Shown one piece after another: positions 7,363-19,410 of a stretch of 64,000 nt of DNA; within the stretch, counting starts at the first letter, position 1; the number at the start of each line of letters is the position of its first letter. A program made the position numbers and the translations under genes. The notes beneath the pieces were generated by a model. That model saw only the letters and a list, made by a program, of their open reading frames with translations. It was not told the origin of the DNA and made no database searches. The stretch lies in NCBI GenBank assembly GCA_030533445.1, contig JARPUW010000272.1, positions 167,763 through 231,762 on the forward strand, in the 5' to 3' direction. This stretch comes from Cyprinodon diabolis (taxonomy: Eukaryota; Chordata; Actinopteri; Cyprinodontiformes; Cyprinodontidae).

Positions 7363-9770
7363 AATGAGCAATATGCCAGAATGTATGAGTGTGTATAAGG
7401 AAGAGGCTTTTATTCTGTAGAGTCCTTGTAGTCTTATTTTGAAAGTCTATCATGAATGTGCATCAAAAGATGGGTCACGCCCAGCAGTGATATAGAATCC
7501 ATTTCCAAATGTTAAATCACTGGTTTTCCATGTTATTATTTGAATAGTTGCTGAATTACAGAGTAAATGGGAGACTTTTATTGTGAAATTTGCTCTGGGG
7601 TGTGTTTTGAAAAGGTCACTAGCGTCTATTAAAAACAACCTGGAAGAGTTTGGGTCATAATGTTGAGCCATTTGCATCAATTAATGCATTAGTATAATCT
7701 AGAGGCTTTTATTTTGTAGGGTCCCTGGAGTCTTATTTTGAAAGTCCAACAGAGTTGTGTTTATAGAAAATGTTCAGACCCGTCAATGATAGTTGATTAC
7801 TTTCCAATCGTTAAATCACTCTTTTTCCATGTTATTAGGGCAGTAGATGAAGCGGAAATGGGAGGCTTTTATTTTGAAATTTGCTATAGGGTGTGTTTTA
7901 AACAGTCTCCTAGAGTCTATTCTCTAAAACGGGGTTGAGTTTGGGTCATAATGTTGAGCCATATAGGGCAATAAATATATGTAAAAAATATAGAGGCTTT
8001 TATTTTGTAGGGTCCCTGGAGTCTTATTTTGAAAGTCTATCAGTGCTGAGTGGCAAGGGAAGTGTCATGGACAGCAGTCATATAGTATCCATTTCCCAAT
8101 GTTAAATCAGTCCTTTCACCCTCCATTAGATTAATATGTGCTGTTTAAAACAGCAGAGGTAAAATCTGTTTGAAGCTTGGTAACCTTGACAACGCTTAAC
8201 GAGCCTCTCACTGACACAGACAACAGCTGCACTCACTATTGGTTTCTTCTTCCCAGGCTTTTTTGTATGGGAAGAACGGCACCGAACAAACGACTACTGA
8301 TCAAAAACCGTATGAGTTATTCAAAAAACATTTTCACCATGAGCATCAGCAATCCTTCGACTCCAACTATACCAACTTTGGTGTATGTGTGTCATTCAGA
8401 AAAATATTTATGACGAGTTGAAAACACATAGTCTGATTCGTTTCTCTCCCATCTTCAGCTCAAAAAGAATAGAGAAAGGCTGAAACTCTCATCGACTTTA
8501 GGTTGGTCTGGAGGGTTTTTAAGGAAAAGTATTAATCCTACCGTAATTCCGAAGACATTGTGTGAGTCCAGAGGTTTCAGTCTACAAACTGACCAAAAAT
8601 GGTGACTGTAGCTCCAAATATGTGGCCGTGAGGGCGAGAATAAGATGTTTGATCTTAAAAAAATGGCCGCCTCACACTAAGATTTCAGCAGCTGCACTCT
8701 AGCAGGCTGCTGCAGAAGCTAACTGTCAGCTAGCTTCCAGGTGCTTACCCTCCGAACAAACGACTGCTGAGCAAAAACCGTAAAAGATATCTGAAAAATT
8801 CTTTCAGTGAAAGCAACATCTATCCTTTGTCTCAGACTGGGGTAACCTTCATGTCTGTAGGTCTTTCACAACCCAAAACGAAGCACAAACAAAATGGTTG
8901 GCCCACCTGCTCCTCCCTTTGTTTGAACTGCAGGACCTCACTCTCACTCACCTTTTAGCTGCTAAAGCACCCCTCCGAACAAACGACTGCTGAGTAAAAA
9001 CCGTAAAAGGTATCTGAAAAATTCTTTTTATCTAAGCGACAGCTATATCTTGTCTTCAATTGGAGTAACTTTCATGGCTGTAGGTCATCTACAAACTGAA
9101 TGGGAAGAGAAAGAAAAAGAAAAAACGTTTCATCACACCTAAGCTTCTAATTGAGCTAGCTGCAGCAGGTCACTGTCACTCAGCTTTCAGGTGCTTAAAA
9201 TGTCCTCCGAACAAACGACTGCTGAGCAAAAACCGTATGAGTTATTCAAAAAATTTTTTCACCGTGAGCGTCAGTCATCCTTCGACTCCAACTATGCCAA
9301 CTTTGGTGTATGTGTGTCATTCAGAAAAATATTTATGACGAGTTTAAAACACATAGTCTGATTCGTTTTTCTCCCCTCTTCTGCTCCAAAACCAATGAAA
9401 AACGGCTCTGATTTTCATCGACTTTAGGTCGGTCTGGAGGGTTTTTAAGGAAAAGTATTAATCCTACCGTAATTCCGAAGATATTGTGTGGGTCCAGAGA
9501 TTTCAGTCTACAAACTGACCAAAAATGGTGACTCTAGCTATAAATATGTGGCCGTGAGGGCGAGTTTAAAATGTTTTTTTGTGTTTAAAAAACGCCTGCC
9601 TCACACTCTAGCTTTTCAGTTGCTCCACTCTAGCAGGCTGGATTTTGCTAAAACTTTGTGGCGCTTGAGGTCTGATTATACAAAAACCGTAGCAGTTATC
9701 AACATACCGTCTACAGTTTTAAATAGACGAAGGATTTATCTACAAACTGAGCTTCAAACTGTTTTTCTAG

Positions 9771-12700
9771 GTGAATGTATGGCGACACAGTGAAGTGCTG
9801 TTTTTTATGCTTTTTTTTTCCTCTCCCCATTCATTTCCTATGGGATTTTTTTGCGACGTTTTCGCTAATAATTCGCAAACCTTCGGACTAATGAGAAAGT
9901 TTTATACAAGCACACATCACCCCATTGGTCCCGACACGTGTGCCAACTTTGGGCCCGATCCGCCAAACCGTGCGGGACTAGTTACGCGCCGAAGTTTTGG
10001 GTATACGGGAGAATTATAATAACTAGAAAATTTCTAAAGAAATTTTGAGGGGGGCCACCTACTGCCCGTCTGGGGAACCGGGCCAATACGGCCCTGGCAA
10101 GTGACGTCGGGGCTCCCCAGACCAACTGCTTACGCCTTTGAGGGCTGCTGAGGGAAGGAAAGAGGGCAAGTTCATGGGCAAAGAGAGCTGTGTGCCACTT
10201 GTGCTGAAATCTGGGAAATAGACGTGCACAGAGTATGATGCACAAGGGTAATATGGGTTGTCCATATTGAAACACAGTGGGTAAAGCCCAGTTGGCGGGC
10301 TTCGCCCGCCTGCTAGGAGCCATCTCAGTGAAGAAAAAAATCACCAATGGCGGGCTCTGCCCGCCTTCTAAGAGCCATTGCAGTGATGAAATCACCAATG
10401 GCGGGCTCCGCCCGCCTGCTAAGAGCCATTGCAGTGATGTAATCACCTTTGGCGGGCTCCGCCCGCCTGTTACCATTGGCGGGCTCCGCCCGCCTTCTAA
10501 GAGCCATTGCAGTGATGAAATCACCAATGGCAATGAGCAATATGCCAGAATGTATGAGTGTGTATAAGGAAGAGGCTTTTATTCTGTAGAGTCCTTGTAG
10601 TCTTATTTTGAAAGTCTATCATGAATGTGCATCAAAAGATGGGTCACGCCCAGCAGTGATATAGAATCCATTTCCAAATGTTAAATCACTGGTTTTCCAT
10701 GTTATTAGGTGAATAGTTGCTGTATTACAGAGTAAATGGGAGACTTTTATTGTGAAATTTGCTCTGGGGTGTGTTTTGAAAAGGTCACTAGAGTCTAATA
10801 AAAACAACCTGGAAGAGTTTGGGTCATAATGTTGAGCCATTTGCATCAATTAATGCATTACTATAATCTAGAGGCTTTTATTTTGTAGGGTCCCTGGAGT
10901 CTTATTTTGAAAGTCCAACAGAGTTGTGTTTATAGAAAATGTTCAGACCCGTCAATGATAGTTGATTACTTTCCAATCGTTAAATCACTCTTTTTCCATG
11001 TTATTAGGGCAGTAGATGAAGCGGAAATGGGAGGCTTTTATTTTGAAATTTGCTATAGGGTGTGTTTTAAACAGTCTCCTAGAGTCTATTCTCTAAAACG
11101 GGGTTGAGTTTGGGTCATAATGTTGAGCCATATAGAGCAATAAATATATGTAAAAAATATAGAGGCTTTTATTTTGTAGGGTCCCTGGAGTCTTATTTTG
11201 AAAGTCTATCAGTGCTGAGTGGCAAGGGAAGTGTCATGTACAGCAGTCATATAGTATCCATTTCCCAATGTTAAATCAGTCCTTTCACCCTCCATTAGAT
11301 TAATATGTGCTGTTTAAAACAGCAGAGGTAAAATCTGTTTGAAGCTTGGTAACCTTGACAACGCTTAACGAGCCTCTCACTGACACAGACAACAGCTGCA
11401 CTCACTATTGGTTTCTTCTTCCCAGGCTTTTTTGTATGGGAAGAACGGCACCGAACAAACGACTACTGATCAAAAACCGTATGAGTTATTCAAAAAACAT
11501 TTTCACCATGAGCATCAGCAATCCTTCGACTCCAACTATACCAACTTTGGTGTATGTGTGTCATTCAGAAAAATATTTATGACGAGTTGAAAACACATAG
11601 TCTGATTCGTTTTTCTCCCATCTTCAGCTCAAAAAGAATGGAGAAAGGCTGAAACTCTCATCCACTTTAGGTTGGTCTGGAGGGTTTTTAAGGCAAAGTA
11701 TTAATCCTACCGTAATTCCGAAGACATTGTGTGAGTCCAGAGGTTTCAGTCTACAAACTGACCAAAAATGGTGACTGTAGCTCCAAATATGTGGCCGTGA
11801 GGGCGAGAATAAGATGTTTGATCTTAAAAAATGGCCGCCTCACACTAAGATTTCAGCAGCTGCACTCTAGCAGGCTGCTGCAGAAGCTAACTGTCAGCTA
11901 GCTTCCAGGTGCTTACCCTCCGAACAAACGACTGCTGAGCAAAAACCGTAAAAGATATCTGAAAAATTCTTTCAGTGAAAGCAACATCTATCCTTTGTCT
12001 CAGACTGGGGTAACCTTCATGTCTGTAGGTCTTTCACAACCCAAAACGAAGCACAAACAAAATGGTTGGCCCACCTGCTCCTCCCTTTGTTTGAACTGCA
12101 GGACCTCACTCTCACTCACCTTTTAGCTGCTAAAGCACCCCTCCGAACAAACGACTGCTGAGTAAAAACCGTAAAAGGTATCTGAAAAATTCTTTTTATC
12201 TAAGCGACAGCTATATCTTGTCTTCAATTGGAGTAACTTTCATGGCTGTAGGTCATCTACAAACTGAATGGGAAGAGAAAGAAAAAGAAAAAACGTTTCA
12301 TCACACCTAAGCTTCTAATTGAGCTAGCTGCAGCAGGTCACTGTCACTCAGCTTTCAGGTGCTTAAAATGTCCTCCGAACAAACGACTGCTGAGCAAAAA
12401 CCGTATGAGTTATTCAAAAAATTTTTTCACCGTGAGCGTCAGTCATCCTTCGACTCCAACTATGCCAACTTTGGTGTATGTGTGTCATTCAGAAAAATAT
12501 TTATGACGAGTTTAAAACACATAGTCGGATTCGTTTTTCTCCCCTCTTCTGCTCCAAAACCAATGAAAAACGGCTCTGATTTTCATCGACTTTAGGTCGG
12601 TCTGGAGGGTTTTTAAGGAAAAGTATTAATCCTACCGTAATTCCGAAGATATTGTGTGGGTCCAGAGATTTCAGTCTACAAACTGACCAAAAATGGTGAC

Positions 12701-12938
12701 TCTAGCTATAAATATGTGGCCGTGAGGGCGAGTTTAAAATGTTTTTTTGTGTTTAAAAAACGCCTGCCTCACACTCTAGCTTTTCAGTTGCTCCACTCTA
12801 GCAGGCTGGATTTTGCTAAAACTTTGTGGCGCTTGAGGTCTGATTATACAAAAACCGTAGCAGTTATCAACATACCGTCTTCAGTTTTAAATAGACGAAG
12901 GATTTATCTACAAACTGAGCTTCAAACTGTTTTTCTAG
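9771..12938 (+). repeat. Macrosatellite unit 4 (3,168 bp)
   Basis: No H module. An 'O-type' unit, marked by GAGTATGATG in block S, ATTACTATAATC at the end of A1, ATATAGAGC in A2 and CATGTACAGC in A3. Units 7, 9 and 10 share all four markers. The leader has ATGGCGACAC and GACACGTG, as in unit 15. A1 begins at 10571. In B4 the AGTCGGATTC variant leaves a 75-codon ATG frame open at 12368-12595, which has no recognisable domain. Confidence 0.97.
10294..10531 (+). repeat. G array, 5 GC hairpins (unit 4)
   Basis: Standard 238-bp form; the first element has the TTC loop (GGCGGGCTTCGCCCGCC). Confidence 0.95.
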
Positions 12939-13193
12939 GTGAATGTATGCCGACACAGTGAAGTGCTGTTTTTTATGCTTTTTTTTTCCTCTCCCCATTC
13001 ATTTCCTATGGGATTTTTTTGCGACGTTTTCGCTAATAATTCGCAAACCTTCGGACTAATGAGAAAGTTTTATACAAGCACACATCACCCCATTGGTCCC
13101 GACGCGTGTGCCAACTTTGGGCCCGATCCGCCAAACCGTGCGGGACTAGTTACGCGCCGAAGTTTTGGGTATACGGGAGAATTATAATAATAA

Positions 13194-13325
13194 TAATACG
13201 CGGAATAAATATGTGCAATAGTAGTAGGTGGGCCATGCCTTCGGCATGTGGCCCCCCAATAATACGCGGAATAAATATGTGCAATAGTAGTAGGTGGGCC
13301 ATGCCTTCGGCATGTGGCCCCCCAA
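13194..13325 (+). repeat. H array, 2 copies (unit 5)
   Basis: Two 66-bp copies in direct tandem, 132 bp in total, joined at CCCCCCAATAATACG. Confidence 0.95.
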
Positions 13326-13596
13326 CTAGAAAATTTCTAAAGAAATTTTGAGGGGGGCCACCTACTGCCCGTCTGGGGAACCGGGCCAATACGGCCCTGG
13401 CAAGTGACGTCGGGGCTCCCCAGACCAACTGCTTACGCCTTTGAGGGCTGCTGAGGGAAGGAAAGAGGGCAAGTTCATGGGTAAAGAGAGCTGTGTGCCA
13501 CTTGTGCTGAAATCTGGGAAATAGACGTGCACAGCGTATGATGCACAAGGGTAATATGGGTTGTCCATATTGAAACACAGTGGGTAAAGCCCAGTT

Positions 13597-13834
13597 GGCG
13601 GGCTTCGCCCGCCTGCTAGGAGCCATCTCAGTGAAGAAAAAAATCACCAATGGCGGGCTCTGCCCGCCTTCTAAGAGCCATTGCAGTGATGAAATCACCA
13701 ATGGCGGGCTACGCCCGCCTGCTAAGAGCCATTGCGGTGATGTAATCACCTTTGGCGGGCTCCGCCCGCCTGTTACCATTGGCGGGCTCCGCCCGCCTTC
13801 TAAGAGCCATTGCAGTGATGAAATCACCAATGGC
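13597..13834 (+). repeat. G array, 5 GC hairpins (unit 5)
   Basis: 238-bp form with GGGCTACGCCCG in the third element and TTGCGGTGATG in a spacer, both shared only with unit 12. Confidence 0.95.
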
Positions 13835-16242
13835 AATGAGCAATATGCCAGAATGTATGAGTGTGTATAAGGAAGAGGCTTTTATTCTGTAGAGTCCTTG
13901 TAGTCTTATTTTGAAAGTCTATCATGAATGTGCATCAAAAGATGGGTCACGCCCAGCAGTGATATAGAATCCATTTCCAAATGTTAAATCACTGGTTTTC
14001 CATGTTATTAGGTGAATAGTTGCTGTATTACAGAGTAAATGGGAGACTTTTATTGTGAAATTTGCTCTGGGGTGTGTTTTGAAAAGGTCACTAGAGTGTA
14101 ATAAAAACAACCTGGAAGAGTTTGGGTCATAATGTTGAGCCATTTGCATCAATTAATGCATTAGTATAATCTAGAGGCTTTTATTTTGTAGGGTCCCTGG
14201 AGTCTTATTTTGAAAGTCCAACAGAGTTGTGTTTATAGAAAATGTTCAGATCCGTCAATGATAGTTGATTACTTTCCAATCGTTAAATCACTCTTTTTCC
14301 ATTTTATTAGGGCAGTAGATGAAGCGGAAATGGGAGGCTTTTATTTTGAAATTTGCTATAGGGTGTGTTTTAAACAGTCTCCTAGAGTCTATTCTCTAAA
14401 ACGGGGTTGAGTTTGGGTCATAATGTTGAGCCATATAGGGCAATAAATATATGTAAAAAATATAGAGGCTTTTATTTTGTAGGGTCCCTGGAGTCTTATT
14501 TTGAAAGTCTATCAGTGCTGAGTGGCAAGGGAAGTGTCATGGACAGCAGTCATATAGTATCCATTTCCCAATGTTAAATCAGTCCTTTCACCCTCCATTA
14601 GATTAATATGTGCTGTTTAAAACAGCAGAGGTAAAATCTGTTTGAAGCTTGGTAACCTTGACAACGCTTAAGGAGCCTCTCACTGACACAGACAACAGCT
14701 GCACTCACTATTGGTTTCTTCTTCCCAGGCTTTTTTGTATGGGAAGAACGGCACCGAACAAACGACTACTGATCAAAAACCGTATGAGTTATTCAAAAAA
14801 CATTTTCCCCATGAGCATCAGCAATCCTTCGACTCCAACTATACCAACTTTGGTGTATGTGTGTCATTCAGAAAAATATTTATGACGAGTTGAAAACACA
14901 TAGTCTGATTCGTTTCTCTCCCATCTTCAGCTCAAAAAGAATAGAGAAAGGCTGAAACTCTCATCGACTTTAGGTTGGTCTGGAGGGTTTTTAAGGAAAA
15001 GTATTAATCCTACCGTAATTCCAAAGACATTGTGTGAGTCCAGAGGTTTCAGTCTACAAACTGACCAAAAATGGTGACTGTAGCTCCAAATATGTGGCCG
15101 TGAGGGCGAGAATAAGATGTTTGATCTTAAAAAAATGGCCGCCTCACACTAAGATTTCAGCAGCTGCACTCTAGCAGGCTGCTGCAGAAGCTAACTGTCA
15201 GCTAGCTTCCAGGTGCTTACCCTCCGAACAAACGACTGCTGAGCAAAAACCGTAAAAGGTATCTGAAAAATTCTTTCAGTGAAAGCAACATCTATCCTTT
15301 GTCTCAGACTGGGGTAACCTTCATGTCTGTAGGTCTTTCACAACCCAAAACGAAGCACAAACAAAATGGTTGGCCCACCTGCTCCTCCCTTTGTTTGAAC
15401 TGCAGGACCTCACTCTCACTCACCTTTTAGCTGCTAAAGCACCCCTCCGAACAAACGACTGCTGAGTAAAAACCGTAAAAGGTATCTGAAAAATTCTTTT
15501 TATCTAAGCGACAGCTATATCTTGTCTTCAATTGGAGTAACTTTCATGGCTGTAGGTCATCTACAAACTGAATGGGAAGAGAAAGAAAAAGAAAAAACGT
15601 TTCATCACACCTAAGCTTCTAATTGAGCTAGCTGCAGCAGGTCACTCTCACTCAGCTTTCAGGTGCTTAAAATGTCCTCCGAACAAACGACTGCTGAGCA
15701 AAAACCGTATGAGTTATTCAAAAAAAAATTTCACCGTGAGCGTCAGTCATCCTTCGACTCCAACTATGCCAACTTTGGTGTATGTGTGTCATTCAGAAAA
15801 ATATTTATGACGACTTGAAAACACATAGTCTGATTCGTTTTTCTCCCCTCTTCTGCTCCAAAACCAATGAAAAACGGCTCTGATTTTCATCGACTTTAGG
15901 TCGGTCTGGAGGGTTTTTAAGGAAAAGTATTAATCCTACCGTAATTCCGAAGATATTGTGTGGGTCCAGAGATTTCAGTCTACAAACTGACCAAAAATGG
16001 TGACTCTAGCTATAAATATGTGGCCGTGAGGGCGAGTTTAAAATGTTTTTTTGTGTTTAAAAAACGCCTGCCTCACACTCTAGCTTTTCAGTTGCTCCAC
16101 TCTAGCAGGCTGGATTTTGCTAAAACTTTGTGGCGCTTGAGGTCTGATTATACAAAAACCATAGCAGTTATCAACATACCGTCTTCAGTTTTAAATAGAC
16201 GAAGGATTTATCTACAAACTGAGCTTTAAACTGTTTTTCTAG

Positions 16243-19200
16243 GTGAATGTATGCCGACACAGTGAAGCGCTGTTTTTTATGCTTTTTTTTCCCTCTCCCC
16301 ATTCATTTCCTATGGGATTTTTTTGCGACGTTTTCGCTAATAATTCGCAAACCTTCGGACTAATGAGAAAGTTTTATACAAGCACGCATCGCACCATTGG
16401 TCCCGACGCGTGTGCCAACTTTGGGCCCGATCCGCCAAACCGTGCGGGACTAGTTACGTGCCGAAGTTTTGGGTATACGGGAGAATTATAATAACTAGAA
16501 AATTTCTAAAGAAATTTTGAGGGGGGCCACCTACTGCCCGTCTGGTGAACCGGGCCAATACGGCCCTGGCAAGTGACGTCGGGGCTCCCCAGACCAACTG
16601 CTTACGCCTTTGAGGGCTGCTGAGGGAAGGAAAGAGGGCAAGTTCATGGGCAAAGAGAGCTGTGTGCCACTTTTGCTGAAATCTGGGAAATAGACGTGCA
16701 CAGCGTATGATGCACAAGGGTAATATGGGTTGTCCATATTGAAACACAGTGGGTAAAGCCCAGTTGGCGGGCTTCGCCCGCCTGCTAGGAGCCATCTCAG
16801 TGAAGAAAAAAATCACCAATGGCGGGCTCTGCCCGCCTTCTAAGAGCCATTGCAGTGATGAAATCACCAATGGCGGGCTCCGCCCGCCTGCTAAGAGCCA
16901 TTGCAGTGATGTAATCACCTTTGGCGGGCTCCGCCCTCCTGTTACCATTGGCGGGCTCCGCCCGCCTTCTAAGAGCCATTGCAGTGATGAAATCACCAAT
17001 GGCAATGAGCAATATGCCAGAATGTATGAGTGTGTATAAGGAAGAGGCTTTTATTCTGTAGAGTCCTTGTAGTCTTATTTTGAAAGTCTATCATGAATGT
17101 GCATCAAAAGATGGGTCACGCCCAGCAGTGATATAGAATCCATTTCCAAATGTTAAATCACTGGTTTTCCATGTTATTAGGTGAATAGTTGCTGTATTAC
17201 AGAGTAAATGGGAGACTTTTATTGTGAAATTTGCTCTGGGTGTGTTTTGAAAAGGTCACTAGAGTCTAATAAAAACAACCTGGAAGAGTTTGGGTCATAA
17301 TGTTGAGCCATTTGCATCAATTAATGCATTAGTATAATCTAGAGGCTTTTATTTTGTAGGGTCCCTGGAGTCTTATTTTGAAAGTCCAACAGAGTTGTGT
17401 TTATAGAAAATGTTCAGACCCGTCAATGATAGTTGATTACTTTCCAATCGTTAAATCACTCTTTTTCCATGTTATTAGGGCAGTAGATGAAGCGGAAATG
17501 GGAGGCTTTTATTTTGAAATTTGCTATAGGGTGTGTTTTAAACAGTCTCCTAGAGTCTATTCTCTAAAACGGGGTTGAGTTTGGGTCATAATGTTGAGCC
17601 ATATAGGGCAATAAATATATGTAAAAAATATAGAGGCTTTTATTTTGTAGGGTCCCTGGAGTCTTATTTTGAAAGTCTATCAGTGCTGAGTGGCAAGGGA
17701 AGTGTCATGGACAGCAGTCATATAGTATCCATTTCCCAATGTTAAATCAGTCCTTTCACCCTCCATTAGATTAATATGTGCTGTTTAAAACAGCAGAGGT
17801 AAAATCTGTTTGAAGCTTGGTAACCTTGACAACGCTTAACGAGCCTCTCACTGACACAGACAACAGCTGCACTCACTATTGGTTTCTTCTTCCCAGGCTT
17901 TTTTGTATGGGAAGAACGGCACCGAACAAACGACTACTGATCAAAAACCGTATGAGTTATTCAAAAAACATTTTCACCATGAGCATCAGCAATCCTTCGA
18001 CTCCAACTATACCAACTTTGGTGTATGTGTGTCATTCAGAAAAATATTTATGACGAGTTGAAAACACATAGTCTGATTCGTTTCTCTCCCATCTTCAGCT
18101 CAAAAAGAATAGAGAAAGGCTGAAACTCTCATCGACTTTAGGTTGGTCTGGAGGGTTTTTAAGGAAAAGTATTAATCCTACCGTAATTCCGAAGACATTG
18201 TGTGAGTCCAGAGGTTTCAGTCTACAAACTGACCAAAAATGGTGACTGTAGCTCCAAATATGTGGCCGTGAGGGCGAGAATAAGATGTTTGATCTTAAAA
18301 AAATGGCCGCCTCACACTAAGATTTCAGCAGCTGCACTCTAGCAGGCTGCTGCAGAAGCTAACTGTCAGCTAGCTTCCAGGTGCTTACCCTCCGAACAAA
18401 CGACTGCTGAGCAAAAACCGTAAAAGATATCTGAAAAATTCTTTCAGTGAAAGCAACATCTATCCTTTGTCTCAGACTGGGGTAACCTTCATGTCTGTAG
18501 GTCTTTCACAACCCAAAACGAAGCACAAACAAAATGGTTGGCCCACCTGCTCCTCCCTTTCTTTTAACTGCAGGACCTCACTCTCACTCACCTTTTAGCT
18601 GCTAAAGCACCCCTCCGAACAAACGACTGCTGAGTAAAAACCGTAAAAGGTATCTGAAAAATTCTTTTTATCTAAGCGACAGCTATATCTTGTCTTCGAT
18701 TGGAGTAACTTTCATGGCTGTAGGTCATCTACAAACTGAATGGGAAGAGAAAGAAAAAGAAAAAACGTTTCATCACACCTAAGCTTCTAATTGAGCTAGC
18801 TGCAGCAGGTCACTGTCACTCAGCTTTCAGCTGCTTAAAATGTCCTCCGAACAAACGACTGCTGAGCAAAAACCGTATGAGTTATTCAAAATATTTTTTC
18901 ACCGTGAGCGTCAGCCATCCTTCGACTCCAACTATGCCAACTTTGGTGTATGTGTGTCATTCAGAAAAATATTTATGACGAGTTTAAAACACATAGTCTG
19001 ATTCGTTTTTCTCCCCTCTTCTGCTCCAAAACCAATGAAAAACGGCTCTGATTTTCATCGACTTTAGGTCGGTCTGGAGGGTTTTTAAGGAAAAGTATTA
19101 ATCCTACCGTAATTCCGAAGATATTGTGTGGGTCCAGAGATTTCAGTCTACAAACTGACCAAAAATGGTGACTCTAGCTATAAATATGTGGCCGTGAGGG

Positions 19201-19410
19201 CGAGTTTAAAATGTTTTTTTGTGTTTAAAAAACGCCTGCCTCACACTCTAGCTTTTCAGTTGCTCCACTCTAGCAGGCTGGATTTTGCTAAAACTTTGTG
19301 GCGCTTGAGGTCTGATTATACAAAAACCGTAGCAGTTATCAACATACCGTCTTCAGTTTTAAATAGACGAAGGATTTATCTACAAACTGAGCTTCAAACT
19401 GTTTTTCTAG
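16243..19410 (+). repeat. Macrosatellite unit 6 (3,168 bp)
   Basis: No H module; A1 begins at 17043. The leader has GCATCGCACC, shared only with unit 1. Block S has GTCTGGTGA, which breaks the 9-bp foldback. Its B4 start (TTTCAGCTGCTT and AAAATATTTTTTC) is shared with unit 11. Confidence 0.97.
16766..17003 (+). repeat. G array, 5 GC hairpins (unit 6)
   Basis: 238-bp form; the fourth element is GGCGGGCTCCGCCCTCC, one arm base changed. Confidence 0.95.

Larger units (their letters stand above)
6530..9770 (+). repeat. Macrosatellite unit 3 (3,241 bp)
   Basis: One H module and a 5-hairpin G array; A1 begins at 7402. The leader has TTTTACCTCTTCCC and CCCAACGCG, a combination shared with units 14 and 16. 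In A1 it reads TTATTATTTGAATAG where other units read TTATTAGGTGAATAG. Confidence 0.97.
12939..16242 (+). repeat. Macrosatellite unit 5 (3,304 bp)
   Basis: Two H modules; A1 begins at 13874. It shares a set of private variants with unit 12: GGGTAAAGAGAG, GGGCTACGCCCG, TTGCGGTGATG, GAGTGTAATAAA, CAGATCCGTC, TTAAGGAGCC and TTTTCCCCATG. The two units are clearly recent copies but differ in H number (2 versus 1) and in what follows B4. Confidence 0.97.
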
